From Parastagonospora avenae f. sp. tritici 18332-5 (Eukaryota > Ascomycota > Dothideomycetes > Pleosporales > Phaeosphaeriaceae), in NCBI GenBank assembly GCA_022559985.1, contig JAFJTR010000018.1, forward strand, positions 248,001-312,000: a DNA stretch of 64,000 nt, given 5' to 3'. A model generated the notes under the pieces. It saw nothing but the letters and a program-made list of their open reading frames with translations. It made no database searches and was not told the origin of the DNA. This document shows, one piece after another, positions 1-9,536 of this stretch; position 1 is the first letter of the stretch; each line of letters opens with the position of its first letter. The position numbers were made by a program, and so were the translations under genes.

Positions 1-234
1 ACACATGACCAATACCTAATCTCAATATAACTCCATCCATCTATACATCATCACCGCAAGTATCGGGACCTTTGAGGACAATCACGATAGCAGAAGAGGT
101 CTCAGACAAGCAGTCTCATTTCGCTAGAATACGGTGACGATGGTTTGGCGCTCGTCCGACAAGCCCATGCTGAATCAGGCTGGATTTGTGATACCTGCAA
201 GGCTTTTGTTGCATGCGGCCAGTCTGCGCATATC

Positions 235-507
235 TTACAGTACCGCTTTCAGTTCTTCTGCTAAGCATGCTTTCATGAACTCGAGGAACCGGGCCTCACG
301 CGTTTCTACCTTATAAGACATCGGTGCCTCACCCTCGATCCCAAGCTTGCGACAAAGACACAGGATCATGTGGTCTTTCGGGATGCGGAAATGCGGTTGG
401 AAGAGTGCTTCAGAACTGTAACCGAAGAATTGGGTGTGCCAGACACAAAGATCTGATATGCGTTCAAGGTCGGCGAGTTTTGCTTTGGGGTTCTCTTTGA
501 TGCGCTT
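235..507 (-). CDS. Hypothetical protein, last exon (partial)
   Basis: I see an open frame of 90 codons ending in TAA at 235-237 that reads like a real protein: charged helical stretches, and a segment with FGYSSEALFQPHF, ILCLCRKLG and a C-terminal FLEFMKACLAEELKAVL. The frame is closed upstream by TAA at 508-510 and has no ATG before residue 47. It is therefore either a 3' exon whose acceptor lies just upstream or a decayed gene. I do not recognise the family. The upstream exon could not be placed with confidence. Confidence 0.4.
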   Translation of the reverse strand, partial: KRIKENPKAKLADLERISDLCVWHTQFFGYSSEALFQPHFRIPKDHMILCLCRKLGIEGEAPMSYKVETREARFLEFMKACLAEELKAVL

Positions 508-777
508 TTACAATAGATGGCTTTGAGCGTAAATTCCTGATTGTTATAGTTAATGTATAGCATACTTGTAAATGTTATCTCTACTCCACCAGATCTCAGT
601 GATGCCAGTCTATCCTCACCCACCCTACACGTCTAACTATCTCCCCAATTCTCCCTCCTTATACCACTCACTACATCCAGATATCCTCACCGCACGAACC
701 AGAACCTGCTGAGGGCAATCACGATAGCACAAGAGTTTTCAAACACGCAACACAAGTAGATCAAGGTGTACTTCACT

Positions 778-1095
778 TCATTCATTCATTCTCTCCTTGA
801 TATCATGGTATCTACCCTGTCCCCATTCACCTCTCCCAGTTCCATCTCTCATACTCCGATTCCTATCCCTGCCTATCGTCAGCTCAGCTCGGCACTTGCC
901 GCAATCCGTGACGGTGGTCCTCAGGACCCTAACAGCGGCGAACCAGCGACACGTACACACTTCGGGAGCAAGGTGGAGGTCGTCGAACTCATGGTTGCCA
1001 TAGCGGCAGTAGTCGAAGGTGACGACGCAATAGGGCTTGATGCGAGGCAGCGATGCAGTAGGCAACGCGTTGGCAGTGCCTGAAGTCGAAGGCAT
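778..1095 (-). CDS. Small cysteine-containing hypothetical protein
   Basis: A 105-residue frame with a proper ATG at 1095. The middle carries four cysteines in a loose pattern (PYCVVTFDYC, VCTCRW, DCGKC), which could bind metal, and the C-terminal third is rich in Arg, Gly and Asp. The plus strand is also open over the same interval for about the same length, so the strand call is not certain. No family is recognised and no signal peptide is visible. Confidence 0.35.
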   Translation of the reverse strand: MPSTSGTANALPTASLPRIKPYCVVTFDYCRYGNHEFDDLHLAPEVCTCRWFAAVRVLRTTVTDCGKCRAELTIGRDRNRSMRDGTGRGEWGQGRYHDIKERMNE

Positions 1096-2004
1096 GTCGT
1101 CGTCTGGAGTGGGAGTCAGTTGGTGTTTGGTTTAGCGTATGAGGTTGGAGGTGGTTAGGCTTTGCTTCGGAATTGTAGACTGAAAGTGTGCTTGTGTGAG
1201 TTTGAAGACAAATTGATAGAGTGTTGTTGGAGAGATGAAGCACACCTGAGCGCGTTATTTATTCCTCTCCTCCACAAGGCTGCAGCGCTGGGAGGCTATT
1301 GTCGTTGGAAACACAATATGATTAACAGACATAATAGCATGCTAGGCGTGTATGCAGCTGTTTGCGAAGACAATAGGATGTAATGTCATGATTCTGTAGC
1401 GAAGCTGAGGTTTGATGGATGCCTGCGAAATCTGTGTGTTCATTGTTGGTAGCACAATAGGTACGGTCGATTCGAGGACGCTGCCTGGATCTGGCTTTGC
1501 GGACAGGTGTCTTGCGTGAATTCAGAATGGCGGAGGCGCTGTAGGCAGACTGATCGCTTGAACTCACGTGCAGAGAAGTCAGACAGAATTTGATCGCAAT
1601 CGAGTGCGTGAATTGCTTTGGCAGGACCTGAAGTTAATACGCGTATTCGAATGTGACCTCGGGTCTGCACAAGATACGGCTGTATGTATCTTAAGGGTGT
1701 ATCTCAATACTGTGTCATGGCATTGGTACCTTTGACGGTGTACGCGAAGATCGGCGGCACTGAGCATTTTGAGGGTAGTAAGAAGGAATTATGTTAGAAG
1801 AGATCGGGACCCGTACACATCAAAATCATCGCGAGGCGACAGGTATGTTCTTACACCTGACTGTAGATCTACCTACCTCCTTGGTGGTCGAACGTTAATC
1901 CTGAAGAACATCTCATATGGACTTTTCCCAGGCTGTCAACTATCCTTATCCAGTTTTGCCTATACGCTCCCCACCCCAATGATACCCAATTAAACTTCCA
2001 AGCC
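1096..2004. other. Intergenic stretch, no supported gene
   Basis: Only short frames below 85 codons without family resemblance occur on either strand. I see no repeat or RNA gene. Confidence 0.5.
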
Positions 2005-3029
2005 TCACTTCGTCGAGCTTATACCGTCCGACTCCATGAGGTCCTCATGGCTTGTCATAGTAAAGACCACCTTTTTCTCTATTCCGGTGCGATCCACTAA
2101 CTGTATACCGCTTCCCTGACTTCTATGTCCTTCTGCGCCAAGTTCCGCGTCGATCCGTGGCAGATCCGTCGCATCGGACGGCCTCGTTCCACACCCATCT
2201 TGCCTGACTAGGGTCGATTTCAGTTGGTTTAGTACCGTGAATTCGGTGCGCAGCTTGACGGCGTAGACCGCGACGGTATAGCACTCCCGCAGACGGGCAT
2301 ATTCTAGCTCTGTGTAAAACATCCCAAGTCGGGTGCATTCAAGACATATGATGAATGTGTTGACGGCGATGAGATAATGTAGGACACGTCGTGTGGCTTT
2401 GCGGTCGGCCCCGAGGGAAACGCGGTTTTTGAGATATTTGACAGTGGCATAGATGTAGAGGAGGCCGATTGCAGTTTCCTGTGTAAATAGGACGGCGAGC
2501 TGGACTTTGTCGAATATGGAGTTCGCTTTGGAAATCTTGACGGGGGGTTTGGAGTTGATGTTCATCTGTGAGTGGTTAGATGAGTAAAGACAGAGAGAGA
2601 ACAAATAGAACGGCTTACGAAGCCCCATATAATCGCGGTGACGGTGGTCGGAAGTCCGACAACAACGGCCGTGAAGATTATCGTCCATAGCACGTAGCGC
2701 AAGATGTGCCTATTACTCATAACCAGGTCGAGTCGAGAGTAGAGCACGATGGATTGCGCAAACTTAAACGTCCACCACGACAAGTGCGTAAGCACCACCA
2801 CGGCCCCAGTGAAGCTGAAATTGCCAATTATGAGGACAATGGAGCATACAGCGATGGCCAAGATGCCGATGAAGAAAGCCCAGAAGTACAGACTAAGGCG
2901 CGTGCATCGGAGGAGCAAACGCACAACAACCTCGATGCACAGGTAGAAAGTCATGCCCAGGAAAATATGCGCGGATATGATTTGAACTCCTTTCGGCGAG
3001 TTGGCGAACGCTGCATCCGTGTGGTTCAT
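2005..3029 (-). CDS. Multi-pass membrane protein, DUF7703-like
   Basis: Two exons, 2619-3029 and 2005-2565, are joined across a 53-base GTAAGC...CAG intron (2566-2618) in phase 0, giving 323 residues. Exon 1 holds four hydrophobic segments, with a short motif SIVLYSRLDLV followed by NRHILRYVLW. That arrangement resembles the fungal DUF7703 integral membrane family. Exon 2 adds two or three more helices and a polar cytosolic-looking tail of about 70 residues. Its function is unknown in the family. The ATG at 3029 sits shortly before the first helix. The nearest neighbours do not suggest a pathway. Confidence 0.75.
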
Positions 3030-4905
3030 GTTGGCGTAGGTATGGGTGTTGGTGTAGTTGGTGAGTCGTAGTAGACAGACGATACGTGGGTATCGCAGGA
3101 TTCACAATCTCGTATCAGCCGCGTTTGTCGGTCAAGGGTGAAGGTGAGAACCGGTGGCACGCATATCAACACCACGCTGTCTAGCAATCAGGGCCGAAGA
3201 GACTTTAGCGAGAACACAACGCTGTCGATTTCACCTTTGCAATGTTGATCGTGAGTCTCGCAGCGTCGACTCGTGTAACGCGCACTGGCGATGCCGAACC
3301 CGCCTTCTGACGAACACACTGACCCTACATTCTGCCTCTCGCATGCGAAAACTGTCCTGAAGTGAGCTCAAGTACAGTAAACATGTGCTCCCAACGCCTA
3401 CCACATACTCGTCAAAATGCCCAGCTCTTTCACCTACCTACGTCACGAGGATCGCGAGTGCAACACTTCGAGGGAGCAGCACAAAGTACTCGGCCCTCTA
3501 GGTGAATATGTCGGTGAATCACGGTCATCTCATGAGGAAGGTGAAACATTTCAATAATCAGGAGTGAAGGAGGAAGGTCTCAATGAGCCAACAATGAGAA
3601 ATAGCCACAGATGTCAACAAGCCAGCCAAGCCGGGCATTTGAGCCCAAGTCTAACCTATTGAGGTAACGGCTAGGCCTATATAGGCTACCGCTAAACTCT
3701 AAAGGGTAATCATCAAGTTGAGGTTGACCCTCTGGCTGGCTTGTTAACATCTCTGGAAGTAGCGAGGTGTAACACCACCGCTCCTGCCCAGCAGCCAAAT
3801 ATATCCCGAGGTCTCCACCTGAACATGCTAGACGAGGTCACATGACCTTTCCATGGACCTATGCTAGCAACAAGAATCTATGTAAGTCCTACGTCCATCT
3901 CCCAACATTTTCTCCCTCGTTCCACTGCTTCTACACTTCCCTCCCTGATTGATCCCCCCCAGCTTCCATCACGTTTTTAGCTACTTTACCCCAACACTGC
4001 TTCGAAGAGCAGCTGCGGGCGAAATCTCGCCCCGCTCCAAGACCAGATCTCGGGGCCCTTGAAGACCCTGCAAACCTAAATGGGATCTCTGCAGAAAACA
4101 GCAGACATATGATTTGTGTCGGATCATCAGTATCGACAATATCTCAGCCACGCGATCAGGCGCACTGATCGCAGCGTCCGAGCAGCGCTCAGACCAGAAC
4201 CCCTGAGCCCTCCCTTCTGTAGTTCTCCTCTGTACATACATCAACAAGAACAACCAAAAAGAATACATTCCTAGTTATCGTTATTTCCCTTTTCGCACTC
4301 AGTGCAAAGCCAACCAACAATTTGTTTTGTTCATTGTGTCTGTACACATGCCCGGCAACGCAATGCGGGAAAAGAAATAGTTCACTTTACTATCGTATTA
4401 CTGGAGAGGCCTGGGAGCCAGAAACTCGGGGGCGGATCTGGCATCCGCGACGACCAGGACATGAGCATACAACATGGAATCATATACAGCATCCATCTTA
4501 TACCTCTGAGACTTGCATAACCTCGACTCCGCTGGATCAGAGCGCGCTGCGCCATCTGAGGATGGAAACAGGGGGAAAAGCTTGACATGTGTGAAAAAAG
4601 TATCGCGTACAACGAATGAGAAGTTCCAATTTTTTCAAATCACCACATACGATCGTTGCGTGGCACTGGCGCAGAAAGGCAGTATGCCCCGGGTAATTTG
4701 AACACAACGACAATAAGTAGTGCCAATGAAACATTCAAATGCCATGGAAAGAAATTCCATTATTTTTATTACACAAAAAACACTACACACTACCAAAACC
4801 TACGCAAATACAGGGTATAAGTCCACAAAAAAGTCCACACATTCTCCCTCACCCTCTCTGGCTCTTACCCATCCCCACTCCAACCCCTCTCCATCATATC
4901 TCAAC
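3030..4905. other. Intergenic stretch carrying one inverted-repeat element
   Basis: Short frames only (the longest, at 3981-4268 minus, is 95 codons and has no family features). The one structured object is the inverted-repeat element at 3605-3756, listed separately. Confidence 0.5.
3605..3756. mobile_element. MITE-like element with 24-base terminal inverted repeats
   Basis: The left end (3605-3628) and the reverse complement of the right end (3733-3756) agree at 22 of 24 positions, with the core AACAAGCCAGCCA. The 104 bases between them include a central palindrome around GCCTATATAGGC. There is no coding capacity. The size and layout fit a miniature inverted-repeat transposable element moved by a DNA transposase elsewhere in the genome. 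I could not identify a clean target-site duplication, and no second copy is visible in this window. Confidence 0.55.
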
Positions 4906-7185
4906 TTACCACCTCGTCCCCTGTTCCCTCAACCCCTCGCCCACCACCAAGCCCGGAATACTAAACCCATACCCATCCGTCCTGCCCTCGCGATCACTAT
5001 TGCTAATCTCCACCCTGAGCGCCACATCCAGACCATACGGTCCGCAAAGACCCGTCGGCGCTAGGCCATTTGCCGCAGGATGCTGGGTACCCGCGCCCTG
5101 CTCGCCGATATGGATCGGATGGCGGGGATTATCCTTCTTGGTAGGGGGCGCGGAGAGTGCGGACGTCGCGCTTGTGACGGAAGGAGCTTGGCCTGGTGCG
5201 GGGGCGGGGGCGGAGAGGGTGGCAGAGGGGGGAGTGGCGGATTCGCAGATGATGGCGTAGTTGCGGGAGGGCATGGTGGCGTGATTCTTGTCGCTTGTTT
5301 TCTTGTCGATTTTCTCCGAGTCGGGGAGGTCCACGTTGCCATTTGTCAGGCTGGTGTCGGTGCGGGTGGTGCCGTTGGTGTTGATCTTCTGGCCGTTGGC
5401 GTCGAGGCCTGGGTCGCGGTCAAAGATCTCGAGAAGCGTCTCGTCCGTGTCGTGGTCGAGATGGTGGACCTTGTTGCGGCGGGCGAGGAGGTTGGCGACA
5501 GCCTGAGGAGGTGGCTTGTTGGTGATGGCGGAGCTGATGATGTTGGGGATGTAGCGCCAGTCCTGCTCAGCGGGGATGGCGTGTTTGGGGTTCGAGTAGA
5601 AACGACCAATGGCACCAAGATGCACGTCTCCTCCGAGGATGGTCACGCGAGCGGAGTGCTTCTTGGAGAAGTTCTGGAGCATCTGGATGAGCTCACGGCG
5701 CTCAGTCTTGTGCTGGCGTGCAGTGTAGTGGTCGTCCAAGTCATCGAGCAAATCGACCTTGCCGTCGAACTGGTTGAAGAAGCTACCAGCCAGACCAAAG
5801 CGCTTGTTCAGGAACTTGATCGGCGCGATGAGTGGCGACTGAAGGATGTTCTCCAACCAAATCAGACGTGGGTAGGCGATGGGCACACCAAGCAGCAGGA
5901 TGAGATGCTTCAAGTCCTTGTTGGCTGAGTACTCCTTGTCTAGACGATCGAAGAGTGCCTTATACGTCTCGGGGTAGTTAATCTGGTGACGAGTGCGCTC
6001 GGTTCTCGCATCAATACCGGCAAAGGCAATGCGGGCGCCAAGCTGGCAGTAGATGCTACGACTGCGCTCCTCGACATACGGTCCTGGCTTGTGTCCAATG
6101 ATGTATGATGGGTCGCCTACATCGTCCGTCATAACGAATGTGTCCTTGACCTGTACCGGGTCGGCGGGCGTAGTGCCATTTGTGCCATGGGCAGCCACAT
6201 CCGTGGTCTTGGGCGCATCGGTGGTGTACGTGCTCTTCGGCGGAGCAAGGTGGTGCTGGAAGAGAAGATAGTACTTGTGCGCCACACCACCAATACCTCT
6301 GAAAACAGCACACTTCATAAAGTGATCGGTATACGAGCCGAAGCCATCAATAATGTCGTGATCGTCCCAGATATTGACCTGCGCAATCTGGCTATTGGCA
6401 GTCGAGAACGGGCGCTGGCCGTACCACTTCACATAGTTGTTGAAGTAGTACTCATCGCAGTCGTCGCGCATCTGCTGCCCAAAGGGATAATCGCGACGCT
6501 TGTGCGGATTGCTAATCGCCGTCCACGCCTTCAACGGTCCATCCACGCGCACTCCGTCGTTGTAAATCTGGTCGCCACCACCAATCATGACGTGGAAAGG
6601 CCTCTGCTCGTGCATGCGGAGCACGTCGTTCCAGAGCGCGGGACCAGACCACGCCTCGACATCAGTGCCTACACTGAAGCCGTTGCAGGAGTGGAACATG
6701 ATGCGCATGGACTGCGATGCGGCCGGGACAACGAAGACCTGCGGCTTCTCGAGCTTCTGGCGGTCGATGTAGACCAGGTTCTGGATATCGTACTGCCATC
6801 GCGACTCGAACTGCTGGAAGGGGGCTTCGATGATGAAGCGCCAGAACGCCCTCTTAGGATCCTCGTACAGCTTCTCGCCGTGGAATGTCTTTGCCTCCAC
6901 GCTAAAGGCCGCATTGCCTGCACTAGCATCGACTGCGCCAGCCGGTGAAAGCACGAGCTGGGGGTTCTGTTGTCCGGGTGTGGTGACGATCAGGACACTT
7001 CCGTGCCAGATTGGCTGTCCAGTCTGCTGGTTGCTGGTGCGCCTGTAGTTCAGGAGAGGGCCGGCGATGACATCGAGGCCGCCTGAAGTGCTGAGAACCT
7101 GCGGTCCGTTTCCAATGCCAGTGACGCCGCTAGCGTCTTGTTGCGGGATCGGTTCACTCTCGCGGACGGGGTGTTGGTCGGCCAT
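4906..7185 (-). CDS. PhoD-like phosphatase domain protein
   Basis: A single 759-codon frame with an ATG at 7185. It has the metallophosphatase signature of the fungal PhoD-like group: HSCNGFS near residue 170, GGGDQIYNDG near 205, NIWDDHDIIDGFGSY near 275 and GGDVHLGAIGRF near 540. The Asp, Asn and His residues of these motifs would hold the two metal ions of the phosphodiester/phosphomonoester hydrolase centre. The last 140 residues are low-complexity (Pro, Ala, Ser) with a hydrophobic end. There is no signal peptide, so the protein is probably intracellular. Long antisense frames on the plus strand are shadows of its codon bias. The true substrate in fungi is not established. Confidence 0.9.
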   Translation of the reverse strand: MADQHPVRESEPIPQQDASGVTGIGNGPQVLSTSGGLDVIAGPLLNYRRTSNQQTGQPIWHGSVLIVTTPGQQNPQLVLSPAGAVDASAGNAAFSVEAKTFHGEKLYEDPKRAFWRFIIEAPFQQFESRWQYDIQNLVYIDRQKLEKPQVFVVPAASQSMRIMFHSCNGFSVGTDVEAWSGPALWNDVLRMHEQRPFHVMIGGGDQIYNDGVRVDGPLKAWTAISNPHKRRDYPFGQQMRDDCDEYYFNNYVKWYGQRPFSTANSQIAQVNIWDDHDIIDGFGSYTDHFMKCAVFRGIGGVAHKYYLLFQHHLAPPKSTYTTDAPKTTDVAAHGTNGTTPADPVQVKDTFVMTDDVGDPSYIIGHKPGPYVEERSRSIYCQLGARIAFAGIDARTERTRHQINYPETYKALFDRLDKEYSANKDLKHLILLLGVPIAYPRLIWLENILQSPLIAPIKFLNKRFGLAGSFFNQFDGKVDLLDDLDDHYTARQHKTERRELIQMLQNFSKKHSARVTILGGDVHLGAIGRFYSNPKHAIPAEQDWRYIPNIISSAITNKPPPQAVANLLARRNKVHHLDHDTDETLLEIFDRDPGLDANGQKINTNGTTRTDTSLTNGNVDLPDSEKIDKKTSDKNHATMPSRNYAIICESATPPSATLSAPAPAPGQAPSVTSATSALSAPPTKKDNPRHPIHIGEQGAGTQHPAANGLAPTGLCGPYGLDVALRVEISNSDREGRTDGYGFSIPGLVVGEGLREQGTRW

Positions 7186-8120
7186 GGCTATTGAAGCGAC
7201 AGGTGGAATCGCAGCGTTCTTGAAGATATGTCTGTCTTCGTCTCCCAGTCAGTCCAGCACTGCGAGTCAAGTAAGGGCGACTCACTAATTCCTATGCGCT
7301 CGGTCTTTCTGTCGCGCTTCAGCCAATGCAATTATCGGCGATGAATTCTTGTACGAGCGCACACAGTGTATGAAAGACACAGCACCTCGCAAGAACTGAA
7401 AAAGACGTGTGCGAGGACGAAAGCTGAAAATGCGCTGGTCAGGTCAGGTCAAGAAAGTTGTTGTTGCAGCAATGCGCATCAGCAGGGATACGGTGCCGCT
7501 AGCCGATCGTTATGACATCTTCGTTCACGACACCCTTCTCCCACCACCCTATCATATGCGTCTTCATTACACTCAAACCACTCAGAAAAGTTCTCATTGG
7601 AAACCCCGAGCAATCAGTAGCGTGTTGACGCGCTCATTTCGCACTCTGATGGCGCAAAAGTGCTTCAGCATCGTTGCTATGCGACCCACACGCTTCCTCG
7701 AGGCTGGGAACAGCCACAAGCCAAGCCCCTTGTGCATGCCAAGCGATTCTTGTGCACACGGGATGACGAGATTGAGTGGTAGTGCTGTGTGGCTGAAGAG
7801 GGTTCGTCGATCCAATTGAATGCTTCGATTGGAAATCGTGTGTGCTCTGCGAAAGCCAAGTTTGGTGTTGAGCCAGCTGATGTGTTTTGGGATAATGAAA
7901 ACTTGACTTAGTAAGGCTATGCAATGCAAGGCACATGAACGTACTCGATCGGTTTGCTGTTCTAAATGGTGAGATAGTGATCGTCACATGTTGCGTGTTC
8001 GTGAGCGTCGCCATGAAGATAATGATCAACGACGTTTGTATCTTCATGAAATTCGCTATGTAGAAACGCCGCCCAAATGCAACATCATAAATTCACTGAA
8101 GGAAACACCCCTCTCATCCC
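7186..8120. other. Intergenic stretch upstream of the PhoD-like gene
   Basis: This probably holds the promoter and leader of the gene at 4906-7185 and the 3' region of NBP35. Short frames at 7409-8047 show no family resemblance. Confidence 0.5.
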
Positions 8121-9231
8121 CTACTTCTCCTCCTCCTCCTCAGGCAAAACCTCGTCCTTACTCAACCCCATCTCCTCACCCACCCTCCTCACCACATCCC
8201 TAATCGCCGCACAAGCCGGACTATCAGGATACGCTGTCAAAAAGCTCTCACCATAATCGCACGCCATGCCAATCCTCGGGTCTAGAGGCACCGCGCCCAA
8301 AAACGGGATATTCTCCTCCTTCGCCAACTTCCTCGCACCCCCCGTCGATGCCCTGAAAATCTGACTCTCGTGCTTACACCCAGGACACACGAAGCCGGAC
8401 ATGTTTTCGACGATGCCGAGGATGGGTATGCTGGCTTTTCTGCAGAAGTCGATTTCCTTGCGGACGTCGAGAAGGGCGACTTCTTGGGGTGTAGTGACAA
8501 GGACTGCGCCGTCGACGCCGCTTGCTTTGAGGAAGCTGTTGACGCTGAGATGCTCGTCTGACGTGCCTGGCGGTGTATCCACGATCAAGAAATCGAGCTC
8601 TCCCCATTTTACATCCATGAGGAATTTCTTGATCAAGCCGTTCTTCTTGGGCCCGCGCCAAATCACCGCGTCGTCGCGATTTGGCAGCATGAACTGCACG
8701 CTCATCACTCCCAGGTTCTCACTCACCCACACGGGCTCCCAGCCATCCGCTGTGGTATGTATAGTCTCCTCTTCGACGCCCATCATTTTCGGTATGCTGG
8801 GACCGCAGATGTCCGTGTCCATGAGGCCCACGGTGGAGTCGGGGTTGGAGGAGAAGCCGTGGGAAAGCATCGTGCTGAAGGTGGATTTTCCGACGCCGCC
8901 TTTTCCCGAGAGCACGAGGATTTTGTGTTTCACGGAAGAGAGGCGGGCAGTTATGAGGGGGATGTCTGGGTCGGGGCCCTTGGGCGCGGAGGCGCAGATG
9001 GCTTGGTTGGGACATCCGGCGCAGTTGTCTGCTGTGCCAGCTTGTTGCGATTCGGGACCTGGGCAGTGTTCTGTGGAGATGTGTAAGCATATGTTTATAT
9101 ATGTCGTGACTGAGTTATGTCGTGGGGGTGGCGGGGCGCATCGTACCTGGCTCAGGCGCAACGAGCTTGGGCGCTGCCTTGAGGGGCGCATTGAAGTCGA
9201 TTTGCGTCGGCTCTTCTAGTGAGGGTGCCAT
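8121..9231 (-). CDS. NBP35: Cytosolic Fe-S cluster assembly factor NBP35
   Basis: Two exons, 9147-9231 and 8121-9070, are separated by a 76-base GTACGA...CAG intron; phase is kept and the product is 344 residues. The N-terminus has the NBP35 cysteine cluster (EHCPGPES, then NCAGCPNQAIC), which binds an Fe-S cluster. It is followed by the deviant Walker A GKGGVGKST, the switch motifs MDTDICGPS and VDTPPGTSDEH, and the C-terminal CPGC that bridges the scaffold. With Cfd1 it assembles [4Fe-4S] clusters for cytosolic and nuclear proteins. The acidic tail PEEEEEK ends it. The 305 bases between its start and the UBA1 stop form a compact head-to-tail spacing. Confidence 0.97.
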
Positions 9232-9536
9232 TTTGTGTGCAAGACAAACGTGTAGGTGTGGTGGCTACATGGTTGTGGTTGGGAGAAAAGAAAGGGTAGC
9301 TTGCTAATCAACGGCCATCATAGGGCTGAGATCGCCTAATTTTGCCCCACGTTCCGTCCCGACCTCGGAACCACTGGCTAGATTCGTTCCGCTTTCACGC
9401 AATGCAAGTGGGGTCATCACATCCACCATCGTAAGTTCAGATGTTTGAGTATAGTCTCTATTCGTGCATTCATGCGCGTCTATGTATTTTCTTCGTCGCC
9501 ATGCTGGCTCCAGACTCTCTCTCCCTCCGCAGTGAT

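Noticed and set aside
5080..5928. 282-codon plus-strand frame
   Set aside because: It lies wholly antisense to the PhoD-like phosphatase gene, is made of Val/Gly/Glu runs that mirror that gene's codons, and has no domain features.
6187..6948. 253-codon plus-strand frame
   Set aside because: Antisense shadow of the same PhoD-like gene; no family motif.
8401..9219. 272-codon plus-strand frame
   Set aside because: Antisense to NBP35, which has unmistakable P-loop and cysteine motifs on the minus strand.
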